Positions 18,265 through 27,847 of a stretch of DNA of 64,000 nt are shown piece by piece. Every line of letters starts with the position of its first letter. Position 1 is the first letter of the stretch. Under the pieces are notes generated by a model that saw nothing but the letters and a program-made list of their open reading frames with translations, ran no database searches and was not told the origin of the DNA. The stretch is from Treponema sp. (lineage in GTDB: Bacteria > Spirochaetota > Spirochaetia > Treponematales > Treponemataceae). The stretch lies in assembly GCA_017381365.1 (NCBI GenBank), contig JAFOCI010000079.1, forward strand, positions 22,118-86,117. Reading direction: 5' to 3'. Made by a program: the position numbers and the translations under genes.

Positions 18265-20409
18265 TTACATTCCTTCTTCATTTTTAATTTCGTCAAGCAC
18301 TTCAATTCCAATACCGTTACTTGTAACAGCAGAAAGCATTTCCCTGTCCGAAATAACAACAACACCTGGCATTTCCCGTTCAATAGCAGAATGAACAAGC
18401 TGCCGAACTGGACTTACACACATAATTATAGGCATATAGCCCAACGCCTGAACCCGTCCAAAAGCAGCACTGACACTCTTAATCCAAGCCCGGCCATCAA
18501 CAGGATCAAAAGCAACATAAGGCCGGGAACCGTCTGACGGATACTGAGCATGCTCAAGGATTTTTTCTGACCAATCCTGAGATAACTGAAGCACACGCAG
18601 CTTTCGGTCACTATCCGCATACTGCATACAAATCTGCAATCCCAACGCTTCTCGCACTTTTTCTATTAATTCCCAGGTATTTCCAGTAATGATACCGTAA
18701 TTCGAAATTGCTTCCAGAATTGTAACCATATTTCTGATGGAAACCTTTTCTGCCAGCAACCCCTGAAGAATCTTTTCAATTTCACCGTAAGAGAATTTAC
18801 GCTTGTCGCCGTTAAGAACTTCATCAACAACAATAGGATTGTCTTTCTTAACTTCATTAACAAGAACAGCAACTTCTTTTCTTCCAAGAATCTCTGCAGC
18901 ATGAGCTTTGATGATTTCCGTAATATGGGTTGCAATAATTGTTGGAGAATCAACAAGGACATATCCGGCCTGCTCTGCTTCTGAACGTTGTGTTTCCGGA
19001 AGCCAGATTGCAGGCATTCCAAACGCAGGATCCCGGGTTGCTTCACCCTTAAGCTCTTCTGTAACAGTTCCTGTGTTCATACACATATAATAGCCTAGCC
19101 TGATTTTGCAACGGCCAGCTTCTATACCACGAATTTTAAAGCAGTATTCGTTTGGATCAAGATTCATATTGTCAATAATACGGATTTTTGGAACTGGAAG
19201 CCCAAGATCAAGGGCAGATTCCCGGCGGATTCTGGAAATACGTTCAAGAAGCTCCGCACCTTTATCTTTATCTACAAGAGGAATGAGGGCAAAGCCAATT
19301 TCCAGCGAAAGCGGATCCAGAGGAGCAACAGCATCTGCTTCTGCACTGGAACCCTGCCCAGTCTGAGGAGCATTGCTGGCAGCAGCCTGAGCCGCAGCAA
19401 CTTTTGCTTCTTCAATCTTTTTATTTTTAGTAAGAGTATAACCGTACCAGACAAGAATAACGCCCACAGGAACAAGAAGAAACTGAGTACCGCTACGGAA
19501 AACAACTCCCATAAGAATCAGGACAGCACCTGTAATAACATAGATGACACCATCAATGGTAAATTCCTTTATGATCTTATCGCCAAGAGTATCATCAGAT
19601 TTGTCCCCTGTAACAAGAATACCGGTTGCAAAAGACAGCATGAAAGACGGAAGCTGACTTAAAAGTCCATCACCAATAGTTAAAGTTGTATAAAGTCCAA
19701 GAGATTCTTGAAAAGACAGATTATGAAAAACCATTCCTACTATAAAGCCGCCAATCAGATTTACAACAGTAATAAAAATTCCTGCCATTACGTTTCCAGA
19801 AACAAATTTACTGGCACCGTCCATGTTTGAATAAAAATCAATATCCTTTCTAAGCTCTTCCTTTTTTCGTTCAGCTTCTTCCGGAGTAATGTTTCCCTGC
19901 TGCAGCTGACTGTCAATATCAAACTGCTTTACAGACATGGAATCAAGAGTAAAGCGGGCTGCAACTTCTGAAACTCGTCCTGCACCCTTTGTGATTACCG
20001 CAACCTGAACAACTATAAGAATGATGAAGAACACAAAACCAATAACAAGACTGTTTCCAGCAACAATATTTGCAAAAGCCTGAACCATGGCACTCTGAGT
20101 ATTATGAAGAGAATTTAAATTGGTTCCCTGAGCAGAAAGAATCAGCCTTGTAGACGAAAGATTTATTGCAAGACCAAATAAAGTCACAAAAAGGATTATC
20201 TGAGGGAACGAAGAAAAACTGGAAGCGCGGGGAGTATAAATTACTACAAGAAGAATTGTAATGGCAAGCGCAAGGTTCAAAACCATAAGAAGGTCAATTA
20301 TAACCTTTGGAGTCGGAACAATCATAGCAACCAGAACAACGATGGCAATAGCACCAACCAGATTTTTCTGAATTAAATTTAAAATATTCCCCTTATTTTC
20401 GTTTGCCAT
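18265..20409 (-). CDS. flhA: Flagellar type III export gate protein FlhA
   Basis: About 714 residues. The N-terminal half has about eight transmembrane helices, with the conserved FHIPEP-type cytoplasmic loop region around VSEVAARFTLDSMSVKQFDID. The C-terminal half (from about 370) is the soluble ring domain that docks export chaperones. I place the start at the ATG at 20409 (ANENKGN), which follows a GGGG Shine-Dalgarno, rather than the ATG at 20424, which has none. Forms the nonameric export gate with FlhB, FliP, FliQ and FliR, all encoded upstream. Confidence 0.96.
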   Translation of the reverse strand: MANENKGNILNLIQKNLVGAIAIVVLVAMIVPTPKVIIDLLMVLNLALAITILLVVIYTPRASSFSSFPQIILFVTLFGLAINLSSTRLILSAQGTNLNSLHNTQSAMVQAFANIVAGNSLVIGFVFFIILIVVQVAVITKGAGRVSEVAARFTLDSMSVKQFDIDSQLQQGNITPEEAERKKEELRKDIDFYSNMDGASKFVSGNVMAGIFITVVNLIGGFIVGMVFHNLSFQESLGLYTTLTIGDGLLSQLPSFMLSFATGILVTGDKSDDTLGDKIIKEFTIDGVIYVITGAVLILMGVVFRSGTQFLLVPVGVILVWYGYTLTKNKKIEEAKVAAAQAAASNAPQTGQGSSAEADAVAPLDPLSLEIGFALIPLVDKDKGAELLERISRIRRESALDLGLPVPKIRIIDNMNLDPNEYCFKIRGIEAGRCKIRLGYYMCMNTGTVTEELKGEATRDPAFGMPAIWLPETQRSEAEQAGYVLVDSPTIIATHITEIIKAHAAEILGRKEVAVLVNEVKKDNPIVVDEVLNGDKRKFSYGEIEKILQGLLAEKVSIRNMVTILEAISNYGIITGNTWELIEKVREALGLQICMQYADSDRKLRVLQLSQDWSEKILEHAQYPSDGSRPYVAFDPVDGRAWIKSVSAAFGRVQALGYMPIIMCVSPVRQLVHSAIEREMPGVVVISDREMLSAVTSNGIGIEVLDEIKNEEGM

Positions 20410-20437
20410 CAGATCCCCACCCATTCAGCAAGCTTAA

Positions 20438-21541
20438 TTACAACTTCTTTTTATTTTTTCGCATGATTTCTGCATATACTGTTGCAAGTACAGACAGATA
20501 CTCTTCTGGAATTATATCACCAACTTCGGTATGTGCATAGAGTCCACGGGCTAAAGATTTGTTTTCTACAACAGGAACGTCGTTTTCTTCTGCAATCCTA
20601 CGCATTTCCAGAGCTACATTATCGGAACCTTTTGCCGTAACCATTGGAGCATCGGAAACTTCCCGCTCATATTTCATGGCAACCGCATAGTGCGTAGGGT
20701 TTGCAATTACAACATCAGCTTCGCGGACAGCCTTTGGCATATTCTGAGAAAGCAATTCCTTCTGCATCTGCTTTAATTTGCTTTTAACTTCTGGATCACC
20801 TTCCATTTCCTTATATTCCTGCTTAACGTCGTATTTAGACATTTTCATTGATTCCATAAATTCCCTGCGCTGAACAAAATAATCAGGAATCGAAATGACA
20901 AGAAAAATAACAGCGGCAATCACCAGCATTGTAGCAGCCATCCTGGAAACATGGGCAATGGCACCAATCATATTTCCGTTCTGAATTACAATCATAAGGT
21001 CAGGAATATCTTTTTTTATGAGAACATAGGCAACAGTTATAATAATTGCAACCTTTCCTATTGATTTAAAAATATTAAAAACACCTCGCAGCGAAAAAAT
21101 CGTATTTTTAAAATATTCCCCGAATTTTGGAATGATTTTTGAAAATTTAGGCGAAATCGCCTTTAAACTGAACAGCATTCCCTTATTCTGAATGATATTT
21201 CCAAGAACACCAAAAACAATTCCAACAACAGAAATTGGAATTACAAGACGCACAAAATAGCGCACAAAAATAAAAAAATATGCAGCGTTCCTTATATCTT
21301 TGTCATTAATGTGATTAAAAAAATAGGAGCAGATTTCCGCACACCCAGACAATATTGATTTGCCTAAAAAAATTAAAGTCAAAAGACAGGCAAGAAAAAC
21401 AATTGCTCCATTCAGGTCCTGGCTTTTTGCAACACGACCTTCTTCACGAGCCTTTTTTAATTTAAGTTCTGACGGCTGCTCTGTACGGCCTTCGTCTTCT
21501 GCAGCAAACCACTGCAGGTCGATATTCTGGTAAATTGTCAT
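20438..21541 (-). CDS. flhB: Flagellar export switch protein FlhB
   Basis: 367 residues: a cytoplasmic N-terminus with the conserved GRTEQPSELKLKKAREEGRVAKSQDL, four transmembrane helices (about 45-215), and a C-terminal switch domain. The self-cleavage motif NPTH lies at residues 281-284 (VVIANPTHYAVAMKY). Cleavage between Asn and Pro switches export from hook to filament substrates. One-base overlap with fliR. Confidence 0.96.
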   Translation of the reverse strand: MTIYQNIDLQWFAAEDEGRTEQPSELKLKKAREEGRVAKSQDLNGAIVFLACLLTLIFLGKSILSGCAEICSYFFNHINDKDIRNAAYFFIFVRYFVRLVIPISVVGIVFGVLGNIIQNKGMLFSLKAISPKFSKIIPKFGEYFKNTIFSLRGVFNIFKSIGKVAIIITVAYVLIKKDIPDLMIVIQNGNMIGAIAHVSRMAATMLVIAAVIFLVISIPDYFVQRREFMESMKMSKYDVKQEYKEMEGDPEVKSKLKQMQKELLSQNMPKAVREADVVIANPTHYAVAMKYEREVSDAPMVTAKGSDNVALEMRRIAEENDVPVVENKSLARGLYAHTEVGDIIPEEYLSVLATVYAEIMRKNKKKL

Positions 21542-22350
21542 CAGCTACCTTTCCTTGTAAAGCCGGTAAGCACATTAAGCAGTTCAGAAAGCCCGGTATT
21601 AAACGAACGCAAAAAGAAATCGCAAAGCAACGGAAAAATCCAGATTAAAAACAGGAATGAAAGCAGAATCATTACAGGAAAACCTTCCGAAAGCAGATTC
21701 ATCTGAGGTGCAGCTTTAGAAAGAAGACCTGTACAGATTGTAATCAGCACAAGAGTTCCCATTATAGGAAGGGCAATAATCAAAGCATCCGCAAAAAGAT
21801 TTGTCAGTCCATGAAGCAGAAAAGTCATCATTTTTTCTTTACCGCCAATCAAATCAAAAACGTTCATACTGGAAAGAGTTCCTGATAAACCTTTCAGGAA
21901 AAGTATCTGAAACCATCTGTTCTGAAGAAACAAGAGAATTGCAACAAAATTAAAAAACTGTCCTAAAAGCGGATTTTCTACCTGAGAAAGGGAATCATAA
22001 ACAGCAGAAGCACTAAAACCCATCTGAAAAGCAAAAAACTGAGCCGCAGTACTGAAAGCCGCAAATATTATGGAAACATAAAAGCCGATGATTATTCCAA
22101 TCATAACTTCACCAGCAAGATAAAGTATGAAATAGAAAGAAAAAGCACCGTCTGGAGCAATCACAGACGTATACTTTGAAAAATCAGCATAAGGAATCAA
22201 AAAATAAGAAAGATACCCAATAAGAGCAATTTTCGCAGTTCTTGAAACAGTCCGCATGGAAAAAAGAGGAAGCGTAAAAATAAGACCGCCACATCGTCCT
22301 GCTATAAGAAGAAACACAGGCGCCGAGGCAAGAATCTCGCTCAACATCAT
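21541..22350 (-). CDS. fliR: Flagellar export protein FliR
   Basis: 269 residues, nearly all membrane helices (about six to eight). It has FliR features such as PVFLLIAGRCGGLIFTLPLFSMRTVSRTAKIALIGYLS and MGFSASAVYDSLSQVENPLLGQFFNF. Part of the FliPQR export pore. One-base overlaps with fliQ and flhB on either side show translational coupling. Confidence 0.95.
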   Translation of the reverse strand: MMLSEILASAPVFLLIAGRCGGLIFTLPLFSMRTVSRTAKIALIGYLSYFLIPYADFSKYTSVIAPDGAFSFYFILYLAGEVMIGIIIGFYVSIIFAAFSTAAQFFAFQMGFSASAVYDSLSQVENPLLGQFFNFVAILLFLQNRWFQILFLKGLSGTLSSMNVFDLIGGKEKMMTFLLHGLTNLFADALIIALPIMGTLVLITICTGLLSKAAPQMNLLSEGFPVMILLSFLFLIWIFPLLCDFFLRSFNTGLSELLNVLTGFTRKGS

Positions 22351-22619
22351 CAGCGGGCTAACCTTGGAATCATATTGAACAGATCCACCGTATATCCGCT
22401 AAGTTCCGTGAACATCCATCCACTCAAAAAGAACACAACCATAAGAATCGATATCAATTTAGGCAAAAAAGTTAATGTCTGTTCCTGAATGGAAGTAACA
22501 GCCTGAAAAAGTGCAACTATAAGTCCAACAACAAGAGCTACAACAAGAGCCGGAAGAATAAGCATCAAAACCTGAATTATTCCGCCTCTCATAAGATTTA
22601 CGATATCACCAATACTCAT
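22350..22619 (-). CDS. fliQ: Flagellar export protein FliQ
   Basis: 89 residues with two hydrophobic helices separated by the conserved FQAVTSIQEQTLTFLPKL loop. Normal FliQ length. Four copies wrap the FliP-FliR pore. An AGGTG-type Shine-Dalgarno precedes the ATG, and fliP ends 13 bases upstream. Confidence 0.95.
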   Translation of the reverse strand: MSIGDIVNLMRGGIIQVLMLILPALVVALVVGLIVALFQAVTSIQEQTLTFLPKLISILMVVFFLSGWMFTELSGYTVDLFNMIPRLAR

Positions 22620-22632
22620 TTACACCTCCAGA

Positions 22633-23466
22633 CTATCTGATTACAGAATTAAACAGCTGGGTAGTCAAAAGTCCCCATCCATCAACCAGTACAAACAGAA
22701 TAAGCTTAAAAGGCATGGAAATCTGAACAGGAGGCAACATCATCATACCCATCGCCATCAGAATACTGGCAACAACCATATCTATGATAATAAACGGTAT
22801 ATACAAAATTACACCTATTTTAAAAGCAACCGTCAGTTCATGCAAAATATAAGAAGGAATCAGAATATGAGTAGGAACATCCGCAAGAGTATTCGGTTTT
22901 TCCATTTTAGCCATATTCATAAAAGTAGAAATATATGTAGGATCCTCACTCATCTGACTATACATGAAAAGTCTTACAGGAGATTCCGCCTGTCTGAACG
23001 CCTCTTCAATACCAATTTCGCCGTCACTCAAAGGTTTATAAGCAGAATTATAAATCTGCGTAAAAGTGGGCCACATGACAAACAAAGTCATAAAGAAAGC
23101 AATACCATTAAGAACTGCTGTAGGCGGAACCTGCTGCAAAGAAAGAGCCCTTTTTATAAAATCCAGCACAATTGAAAACCGCAGAAAGCATGTAATAAGC
23201 AGAAGAAGACTTGGCGCAAGGCTTAATACAGTCAGCAAAACAAGAAGTCTCACAGAAAAAGCAACTTCCCGCCCTGTTTGAGGCTCTGTGATATTTACAG
23301 AAACATTTGGAATTTGAACAGGAGCAACATTCCGTCCCATTTCTGTATTACCACGAGGGGAACCGTTCGGAAAATTTCTGTTAGACTGAGCCTGTGCAAT
23401 ACCTGCGAAAATTACAGAAAACAGAAACAACGCAATAAACCGTTTAAAAAAGGAAAGATTTTTCAT
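22633..23466 (-). CDS. fliP: Flagellar export pore protein FliP
   Basis: 277 residues. It starts with a cleavable signal peptide (about 1-27, ending GIAQAQS) and a polar linker, followed by four transmembrane helices. Signatures are LLTCFLRFSIVLDFIKRAL, QQVPPTAVLNGIAFFMTLFVMWPTF and IIIDMVVASILMAMGMMMLPPVQISMPFKLILFVLVDGW, which are diagnostic of FliP. Five copies line the export pore. Confidence 0.96.
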   Translation of the reverse strand: MKNLSFFKRFIALFLFSVIFAGIAQAQSNRNFPNGSPRGNTEMGRNVAPVQIPNVSVNITEPQTGREVAFSVRLLVLLTVLSLAPSLLLLITCFLRFSIVLDFIKRALSLQQVPPTAVLNGIAFFMTLFVMWPTFTQIYNSAYKPLSDGEIGIEEAFRQAESPVRLFMYSQMSEDPTYISTFMNMAKMEKPNTLADVPTHILIPSYILHELTVAFKIGVILYIPFIIIDMVVASILMAMGMMMLPPVQISMPFKLILFVLVDGWGLLTTQLFNSVIR

Positions 23467-23468
23467 GA

Positions 23469-24104
23469 TTACTCTCCATTATCCAAACGATTACGCTGTT
23501 TTTTCAGCAATTCAGAAAGTTTTGCACTAGCACCATCAAATACATTTTTATCTTCAGAACTGCTTCCCGGCATGAATAAATCAAGAACCTCTGCAAAAGA
23601 CCTTGGCTTTTTTGTATTTTCCTTACGATCTGCATAAAGATTCATAGCCTGAACAAGTTCAATATCATCAATCTTGCTAATTAAATTTACTGAATTATCA
23701 GAAACACCAATAAGAAAAGCATGTTTATCTGTAAGAGTCACAACCTGCACAGATTTTCCAGGAGCAACATTAACAGAAGCAACCTGCCGCAAAAACATAT
23801 CATCATTTTTTTCTGTTGCATTTGTTTTTTTCAAAAACAACAAAACACCATAAATTAAGACAATCACAATTGCAAGAACTAAAATCATCCGTAATACAAG
23901 AAAAAATGAATTTCCCGTATCTGCTGCACTAGAAGAAGGTTCTTGAACAGCCAGCGTTATGGTACTTTCATCAACAGAAGATAAAGAAACAGCAGAATTT
24001 TCAGAAATTCCCTGCTGACTGGAATTAACAGAATTCTGTGCGTAACCTCCATTACAAAGCGCAATAAGGCACAGCACAACAAAAAATTTAATAACGCTAC
24101 TCAA
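23469..24104 (-). CDS. fliO: Flagellar assembly protein FliO (FliZ)
   Basis: 211 residues beginning at a TTG codon four bases after a GGGTGGGG Shine-Dalgarno. It has a signal peptide-like start (about 1-22), a periplasmic Ser-rich stretch, one transmembrane helix (about 67-89, SFFLVLRMILVLAIVIVLIYGVLLF), and a cytoplasmic domain with the FliO-type pattern QVASVNVAPGKSVQVVTLTDKHAFLIGVSDNSVNLI. FliO helps assemble the FliP ring. Position before fliP supports the call. Confidence 0.88.
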   Translation of the reverse strand: MSSVIKFFVVLCLIALCNGGYAQNSVNSSQQGISENSAVSLSSVDESTITLAVQEPSSSAADTGNSFFLVLRMILVLAIVIVLIYGVLLFLKKTNATEKNDDMFLRQVASVNVAPGKSVQVVTLTDKHAFLIGVSDNSVNLISKIDDIELVQAMNLYADRKENTKKPRSFAEVLDLFMPGSSSEDKNVFDGASAKLSELLKKQRNRLDNGE

Positions 24105-24166
24105 TTTTCCCCACCCTGAAAAATGAATATAAGTATATAGACAATATTTATCTGAAAAATTAAATT

Positions 24167-25429
24167 TTAGTGTAAATCAGAAACACGTTCCAAAGGAGAA
24201 AGAATTTCAGTAACACGAACACCAAAGTTTTCATCAATGACTACAACTTCTCCCTTTGCGATTGGTTTATGATTTACAAGAATATCAACAGGTTCACCGG
24301 CAAGCTTATCAAGCTCAATGATTGTACCTTCACCCATACCAAGAATATCTTTAATCTGCTTCTTAGTACGACCAAGTTCTACAGTCATTTCCATCTGAAC
24401 GTCCATGATAAGACTAATGTTACCCTGTTCGCCCATAGCATTTGAGCCCTGAAGATTTGGATACTGAAGGTTCTGAACATTAGGTACATTCATACCCATA
24501 TTCTGCCCCATAGGCATTCCCATACCCATGCCCATGCCCATCTGGCCCATTCCCATGCCCATTTGTGGCATACCGCCCATCTGACCCATAGGCATTCCCA
24601 TACCCATGCCCATCTGACCCATTCCCATAGCAGGCTGCTGCATTCCCATCTGCGGCATTCCGCCCATCTGGTTCATGCCACCCATAGGAGCAGAACCCAT
24701 TCCAGACTGCATGCCCATACCGCCAGAACCCATGCCGCCCATAGACAAATCTGCTGAATCAATGGATTCAAGGCCATCAGAACCGCCACCATAAGCATTT
24801 CCAATCTGTTCTGCAGGTTCTCCACCAATACATTCCCACAGATTGTAACTTTGACCATCAAGAGTCAAAGGAAAAGTTATTAAGGCAAACTGATTTTCTG
24901 GCACACGAATCATTGCCTTTGGATTATTAGAAGCTTCCGGAGGATTACACTGCAATCCAGGGAATTTTCCCGTTTTATCAAGTTCAAGAATTTCAGAACC
25001 AGAATGATTCTGAACAACATCAGAAATGCATGACAATGCCATATCGTCAAAATCAGCATTCTCTTCTTTAGTGATAAGATTTACAAGTTTCTGAGCAAAT
25101 TCTGGAGCAAGAATATACTGATGGTCCCCCATCATTCCTGCGCTGTAATCATTTATTACAGTAACAACAATTTCAGGAAGCCTTGAAAGAAGACTATCTC
25201 TATCCAATGCTTCTACAACAGGAGTACCAGCTGAAAATTCAACGCCTGTCATGCCGTTCAATTTTTCTGCAAGAGAATCCTTTACGCTTTCTGCAAATTT
25301 AGAAAGTGCTTCTACATCAATATGAACTGCTGGTCCTCCAGAAACATGTCCAGATGAATTTAAACCATCAACAGAAACACCTGAAAGCAAAGCATCAATT
25401 TCATCCTGGGAAATAGCACCATCACTCAT
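24167..25429 (-). CDS. fliY: Flagellar motor switch protein FliY/FliN with Met/Gly-rich linker
   Basis: 420 residues. Residues 7-15 carry the ISQDEIDALL motif shared with FliM, which binds CheY-type proteins. A CheC-like domain spans about 35-205. Residues 230-314 are an extraordinary linker made mostly of Met, Gly, Pro and Gln with about 31 methionines. A C-terminal SpoA/FliN domain (338-415, ISLIMDVQMEMTVELGRTKKQIKDILGMGEGTIIELDKLAGEPVDILVN) completes it. It forms the C-ring and the docking site for export ATPase components. The stop of fliM overlaps its ATG by four bases. Confidence 0.94.
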   Translation of the reverse strand: MSDGAISQDEIDALLSGVSVDGLNSSGHVSGGPAVHIDVEALSKFAESVKDSLAEKLNGMTGVEFSAGTPVVEALDRDSLLSRLPEIVVTVINDYSAGMMGDHQYILAPEFAQKLVNLITKEENADFDDMALSCISDVVQNHSGSEILELDKTGKFPGLQCNPPEASNNPKAMIRVPENQFALITFPLTLDGQSYNLWECIGGEPAEQIGNAYGGGSDGLESIDSADLSMGGMGSGGMGMQSGMGSAPMGGMNQMGGMPQMGMQQPAMGMGQMGMGMGMPMGQMGGMPQMGMGMGQMGMGMGMGMPMGQNMGMNVPNVQNLQYPNLQGSNAMGEQGNISLIMDVQMEMTVELGRTKKQIKDILGMGEGTIIELDKLAGEPVDILVNHKPIAKGEVVVIDENFGVRVTEILSPLERVSDLH

Positions 25430-26460
25430 AATGAATCATCTCCTTCTACAGATAATTCTTCAAAATCATCTGCAGCAACATCTTCTAATTTGCCTGTTAC
25501 CTGAACTGCCATCTTTTTTCCGACAATACCAGGCTGACAATAAAACTTCTTTTTATTTTCTACACTTAAAGTAAGCGGATCACCAACTTTAGTATTAGAA
25601 AGACGAACGACGTCGCCAATTCTTAGGGCAAGAACATCTCTTACCGGAAGATTGATTGAACCAACTTCTGCCACTACTTCCATATCAACAGAAGAAAGCT
25701 TTTCTTTTAATGTTCCAAGATACTGTGTAGTAGTACTTCTGCGGACAGAAGAAAACCAGAACTGTGAAGAAAGCTTTGAAATAATCGGTTCTATAGTCAA
25801 ATAAGGGATACAGAAGTTCATCATTCCTTCTTCATCACCTACTTTTGTTTCCAGAGTAATAAGTACAACCATTTCTGATGGCGGTACAATCTGAGCAAAC
25901 TGAGGATTTGTTTCAATCTGACCAAGTCTAGGACGGAGATCGATAACCTGAGTCCATGCTTCCCGCATATTTGCAAGAATACGAACAATAATACCTTCCA
26001 TTACAGACTGCTCTATATCTGTAAGGTCACGGTTTTTATTTGCGCCTGTAATACCTCGGCCACCAAAAAGACGGTCAATGATACAGAAAGTAATTGCAGG
26101 GTCAATTTCCAGAATTGCATTACCTTTTAAAGGATCCATATTTACAACTGCAAGAGTTGTTGGAGTTGGAATTGAACGGATAAATTCCTCGTAAGTAAGC
26201 TGATCTACAGAAGCAACATGAACATGAACAAGAGAACGAAGCTGCGCAGACAAAGACGTAGTCGTTAAACGCGCAAAGGTTTCATGCATATTTGAAACCG
26301 TACGCAGCTGTTCCTTTGAGAATTTATCAGGACGCTTGAAGTCATAAATTTTGATTTTTCGAGTATCACTGACAGGCTTGAAATCATCAGTATCCGAATC
26401 TCCTGAGCTGATTGCAGTCAGAAGCTGGTCAATTTCATCCTGTGACAGAACTTCAGTCAT
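25426..26460 (-). CDS. fliM: Flagellar motor switch protein FliM
   Basis: 344 residues: N-terminal CheY-P-binding motif LSQDEIDQLL, middle CheC-like domain (about 40-230, with GGRGITGANKNRDLTDIEQSVMEGI), and C-terminal SpoA domain (about 250-325, LPVRDVLALRIGDVVRLSNTKVGDPLTLSVENKKKFYCQPGIVGKKMAVQVT). Standard length. Part of the C-ring that sets rotation direction. It lies between fliL and fliY in the operon. Confidence 0.96.
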   Translation of the reverse strand: MTEVLSQDEIDQLLTAISSGDSDTDDFKPVSDTRKIKIYDFKRPDKFSKEQLRTVSNMHETFARLTTTSLSAQLRSLVHVHVASVDQLTYEEFIRSIPTPTTLAVVNMDPLKGNAILEIDPAITFCIIDRLFGGRGITGANKNRDLTDIEQSVMEGIIVRILANMREAWTQVIDLRPRLGQIETNPQFAQIVPPSEMVVLITLETKVGDEEGMMNFCIPYLTIEPIISKLSSQFWFSSVRRSTTTQYLGTLKEKLSSVDMEVVAEVGSINLPVRDVLALRIGDVVRLSNTKVGDPLTLSVENKKKFYCQPGIVGKKMAVQVTGKLEDVAADDFEELSVEGDDSL

Positions 26461-26492
26461 CTACCTTCCACCTTATTTTCAAACAATATTAA

Positions 26493-27038
26493 TTATTGTT
26501 CGAGCACATCTAACTGCAAGAACGAAATATCACGAATTTTTGAAGTACTTAATATTTCATCATTAATTGCATTACGCAATTCAATCTTTAACTTCTGCTC
26601 ATTCTGTGGCTTAAGTTCTGCAATTGTTTTCTCAGTAAAGTATCGGCGTAAAAAGTCTTTTAATTCAATATTTCTTTGAGTAATTTCTGTAGATGTTGCT
26701 TTATCATCTTTTTTATAGCCAAGAGCAATATCAACAACTACACTTGCGGAAATATCATCACTTGTTTTTGTACGGATAGCTCCAAGAGATGTATACCAGT
26801 CCAGGATTTCTCGCTGTGTAACATATTCATCACTGATTGGTATACTTGGAGTACCAGTTGTATTTTTATTAAGAATATTTACAGTAACAACAACAATTAC
26901 AACAATAAGAATTATGGCACCTAAAGCAATTGCAACCCATTTTAATAATCCAGGCAATGCACCGCCCATTCCACCTTTTTTACCTGAAGATGCAGAAGTT
27001 CCACCGTCTTCCAATCCGTCAAGACCATCGTCTGCCAT
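26493..27038 (-). CDS. fliL: Flagellar basal body-associated protein FliL
   Basis: 181 residues: a Gly-rich cytoplasmic start, one transmembrane helix (about 33-55, WVAIALGAIILIVVIVVVTVNIL), and a periplasmic domain ending ISSTSKIRDISFLQLDVLEQ-like as in FliL. FliL forms a ring around the stator and stabilises it. Lies between motB and fliM, the usual treponemal order. Confidence 0.9.
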   Translation of the reverse strand: MADDGLDGLEDGGTSASSGKKGGMGGALPGLLKWVAIALGAIILIVVIVVVTVNILNKNTTGTPSIPISDEYVTQREILDWYTSLGAIRTKTSDDISASVVVDIALGYKKDDKATSTEITQRNIELKDFLRRYFTEKTIAELKPQNEQKLKIELRNAINDEILSTSKIRDISFLQLDVLEQ

Positions 27039-27093
27039 TTTCCCCTCCCGGAAAAGTTTTTTTTTACGAATATAAAATCAGTTAATTATACTA

Positions 27094-27822
27094 TTAAAAG
27101 TGTCCCTCGTCTAGAATAATAATATCTACACGACGATTATATGCTCTTGTTTCTGGAGAATCATTGGAAAATTTCGGCCGTGTATCAGCATAACCGGCTA
27201 CGGAAAATTTATTTTCATCAACACCAAAATCAGCAAGATAATGAAGAACATTCATCGCCCTTCCAGCCGAAAGTTCCCAGTTACTTATAAATTTTGAATC
27301 TGCCGCAACAGGTGTATTATCCGTATGACCTTCAATTCTGAATCTTCTGTTTTTTAATTCTGGATCCTTAAAAAAATCTGACAAACGAAGAAGTGTTTCT
27401 CTGGTTTCATCAATATTCAAATCAGCACTACCTTCTTCAAAGAAATTATCTGCTGCAAGAGAAATAACAAGACCTCTTTCATCACTTGTAATTGTAATTC
27501 TATTAGACTTTACATCCGGAGCAAAAAGACTTACAGCCTTCTTTTTTGTAAGACCTAAAGAACGTCCTTTCTCTATTGCAGGAAGTGAGTTTATAGTATT
27601 TCCAAGATCAGAAAGCTTTCCTGTGGACAGCGACATACCGCCGTTAACAGATTCAGTTTCATTCATCTGAAGAGACTATGTAATTGTGGCAAGCTGAGTA
27701 ATATCTATTTCCGTCGGATCATACAACATTACGAAGAAGCAGAGCATAAGTGTAATCATGTCACCATATGTACCCTGCCAGGCGGTTGACGGTTTTTCAG
27801 GCTCTTTCTTTTCTTTTGCCAT
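27094..27822 (-). pseudogene. motB: Flagellar motor stator protein MotB, interrupted by an in-frame TAG
   Basis: Read from the ATG at 27822 (AAGGA ribosome-binding site seven bases upstream), the frame gives a correct MotB N-terminus of 48 residues. It has WQGTYGDMITLMLCFFVM with the proton-binding Asp at residue 21 inside the single membrane helix. The frame then meets TAG at 27678-27676. The same frame continues four codons later with the ATG at 27666 and 190 residues that carry the complete OmpA/MotB peptidoglycan-binding domain ([61 protein letters not shown]). The whole is 242 codons, normal for MotB. The downstream half alone lacks the anchor and a signal peptide, so two separate peptides could not form a stator. 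CAG to TAG (Gln to stop) is the simplest origin. TAG is used as an ordinary stop elsewhere in the window (11425). Pseudogene, strain mutation, read-through or sequence error all remain possible. Confidence 0.85.
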
Positions 27823-27847
27823 CTTCTATTCCTTTTTTAATATATAA

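Noticed and set aside
20410..20424. Upstream ATG of flhA
   Set aside because: No ribosome-binding site before it, whereas the ATG at 20409 has a GGGG site at good spacing.
27676..27678. TAG reassigned as a sense codon or pyrrolysine
   Set aside because: TAG ends other genes normally (11425, dxs upstream stop), no pyl genes are visible, and no other internal TAG was noticed in conserved genes.
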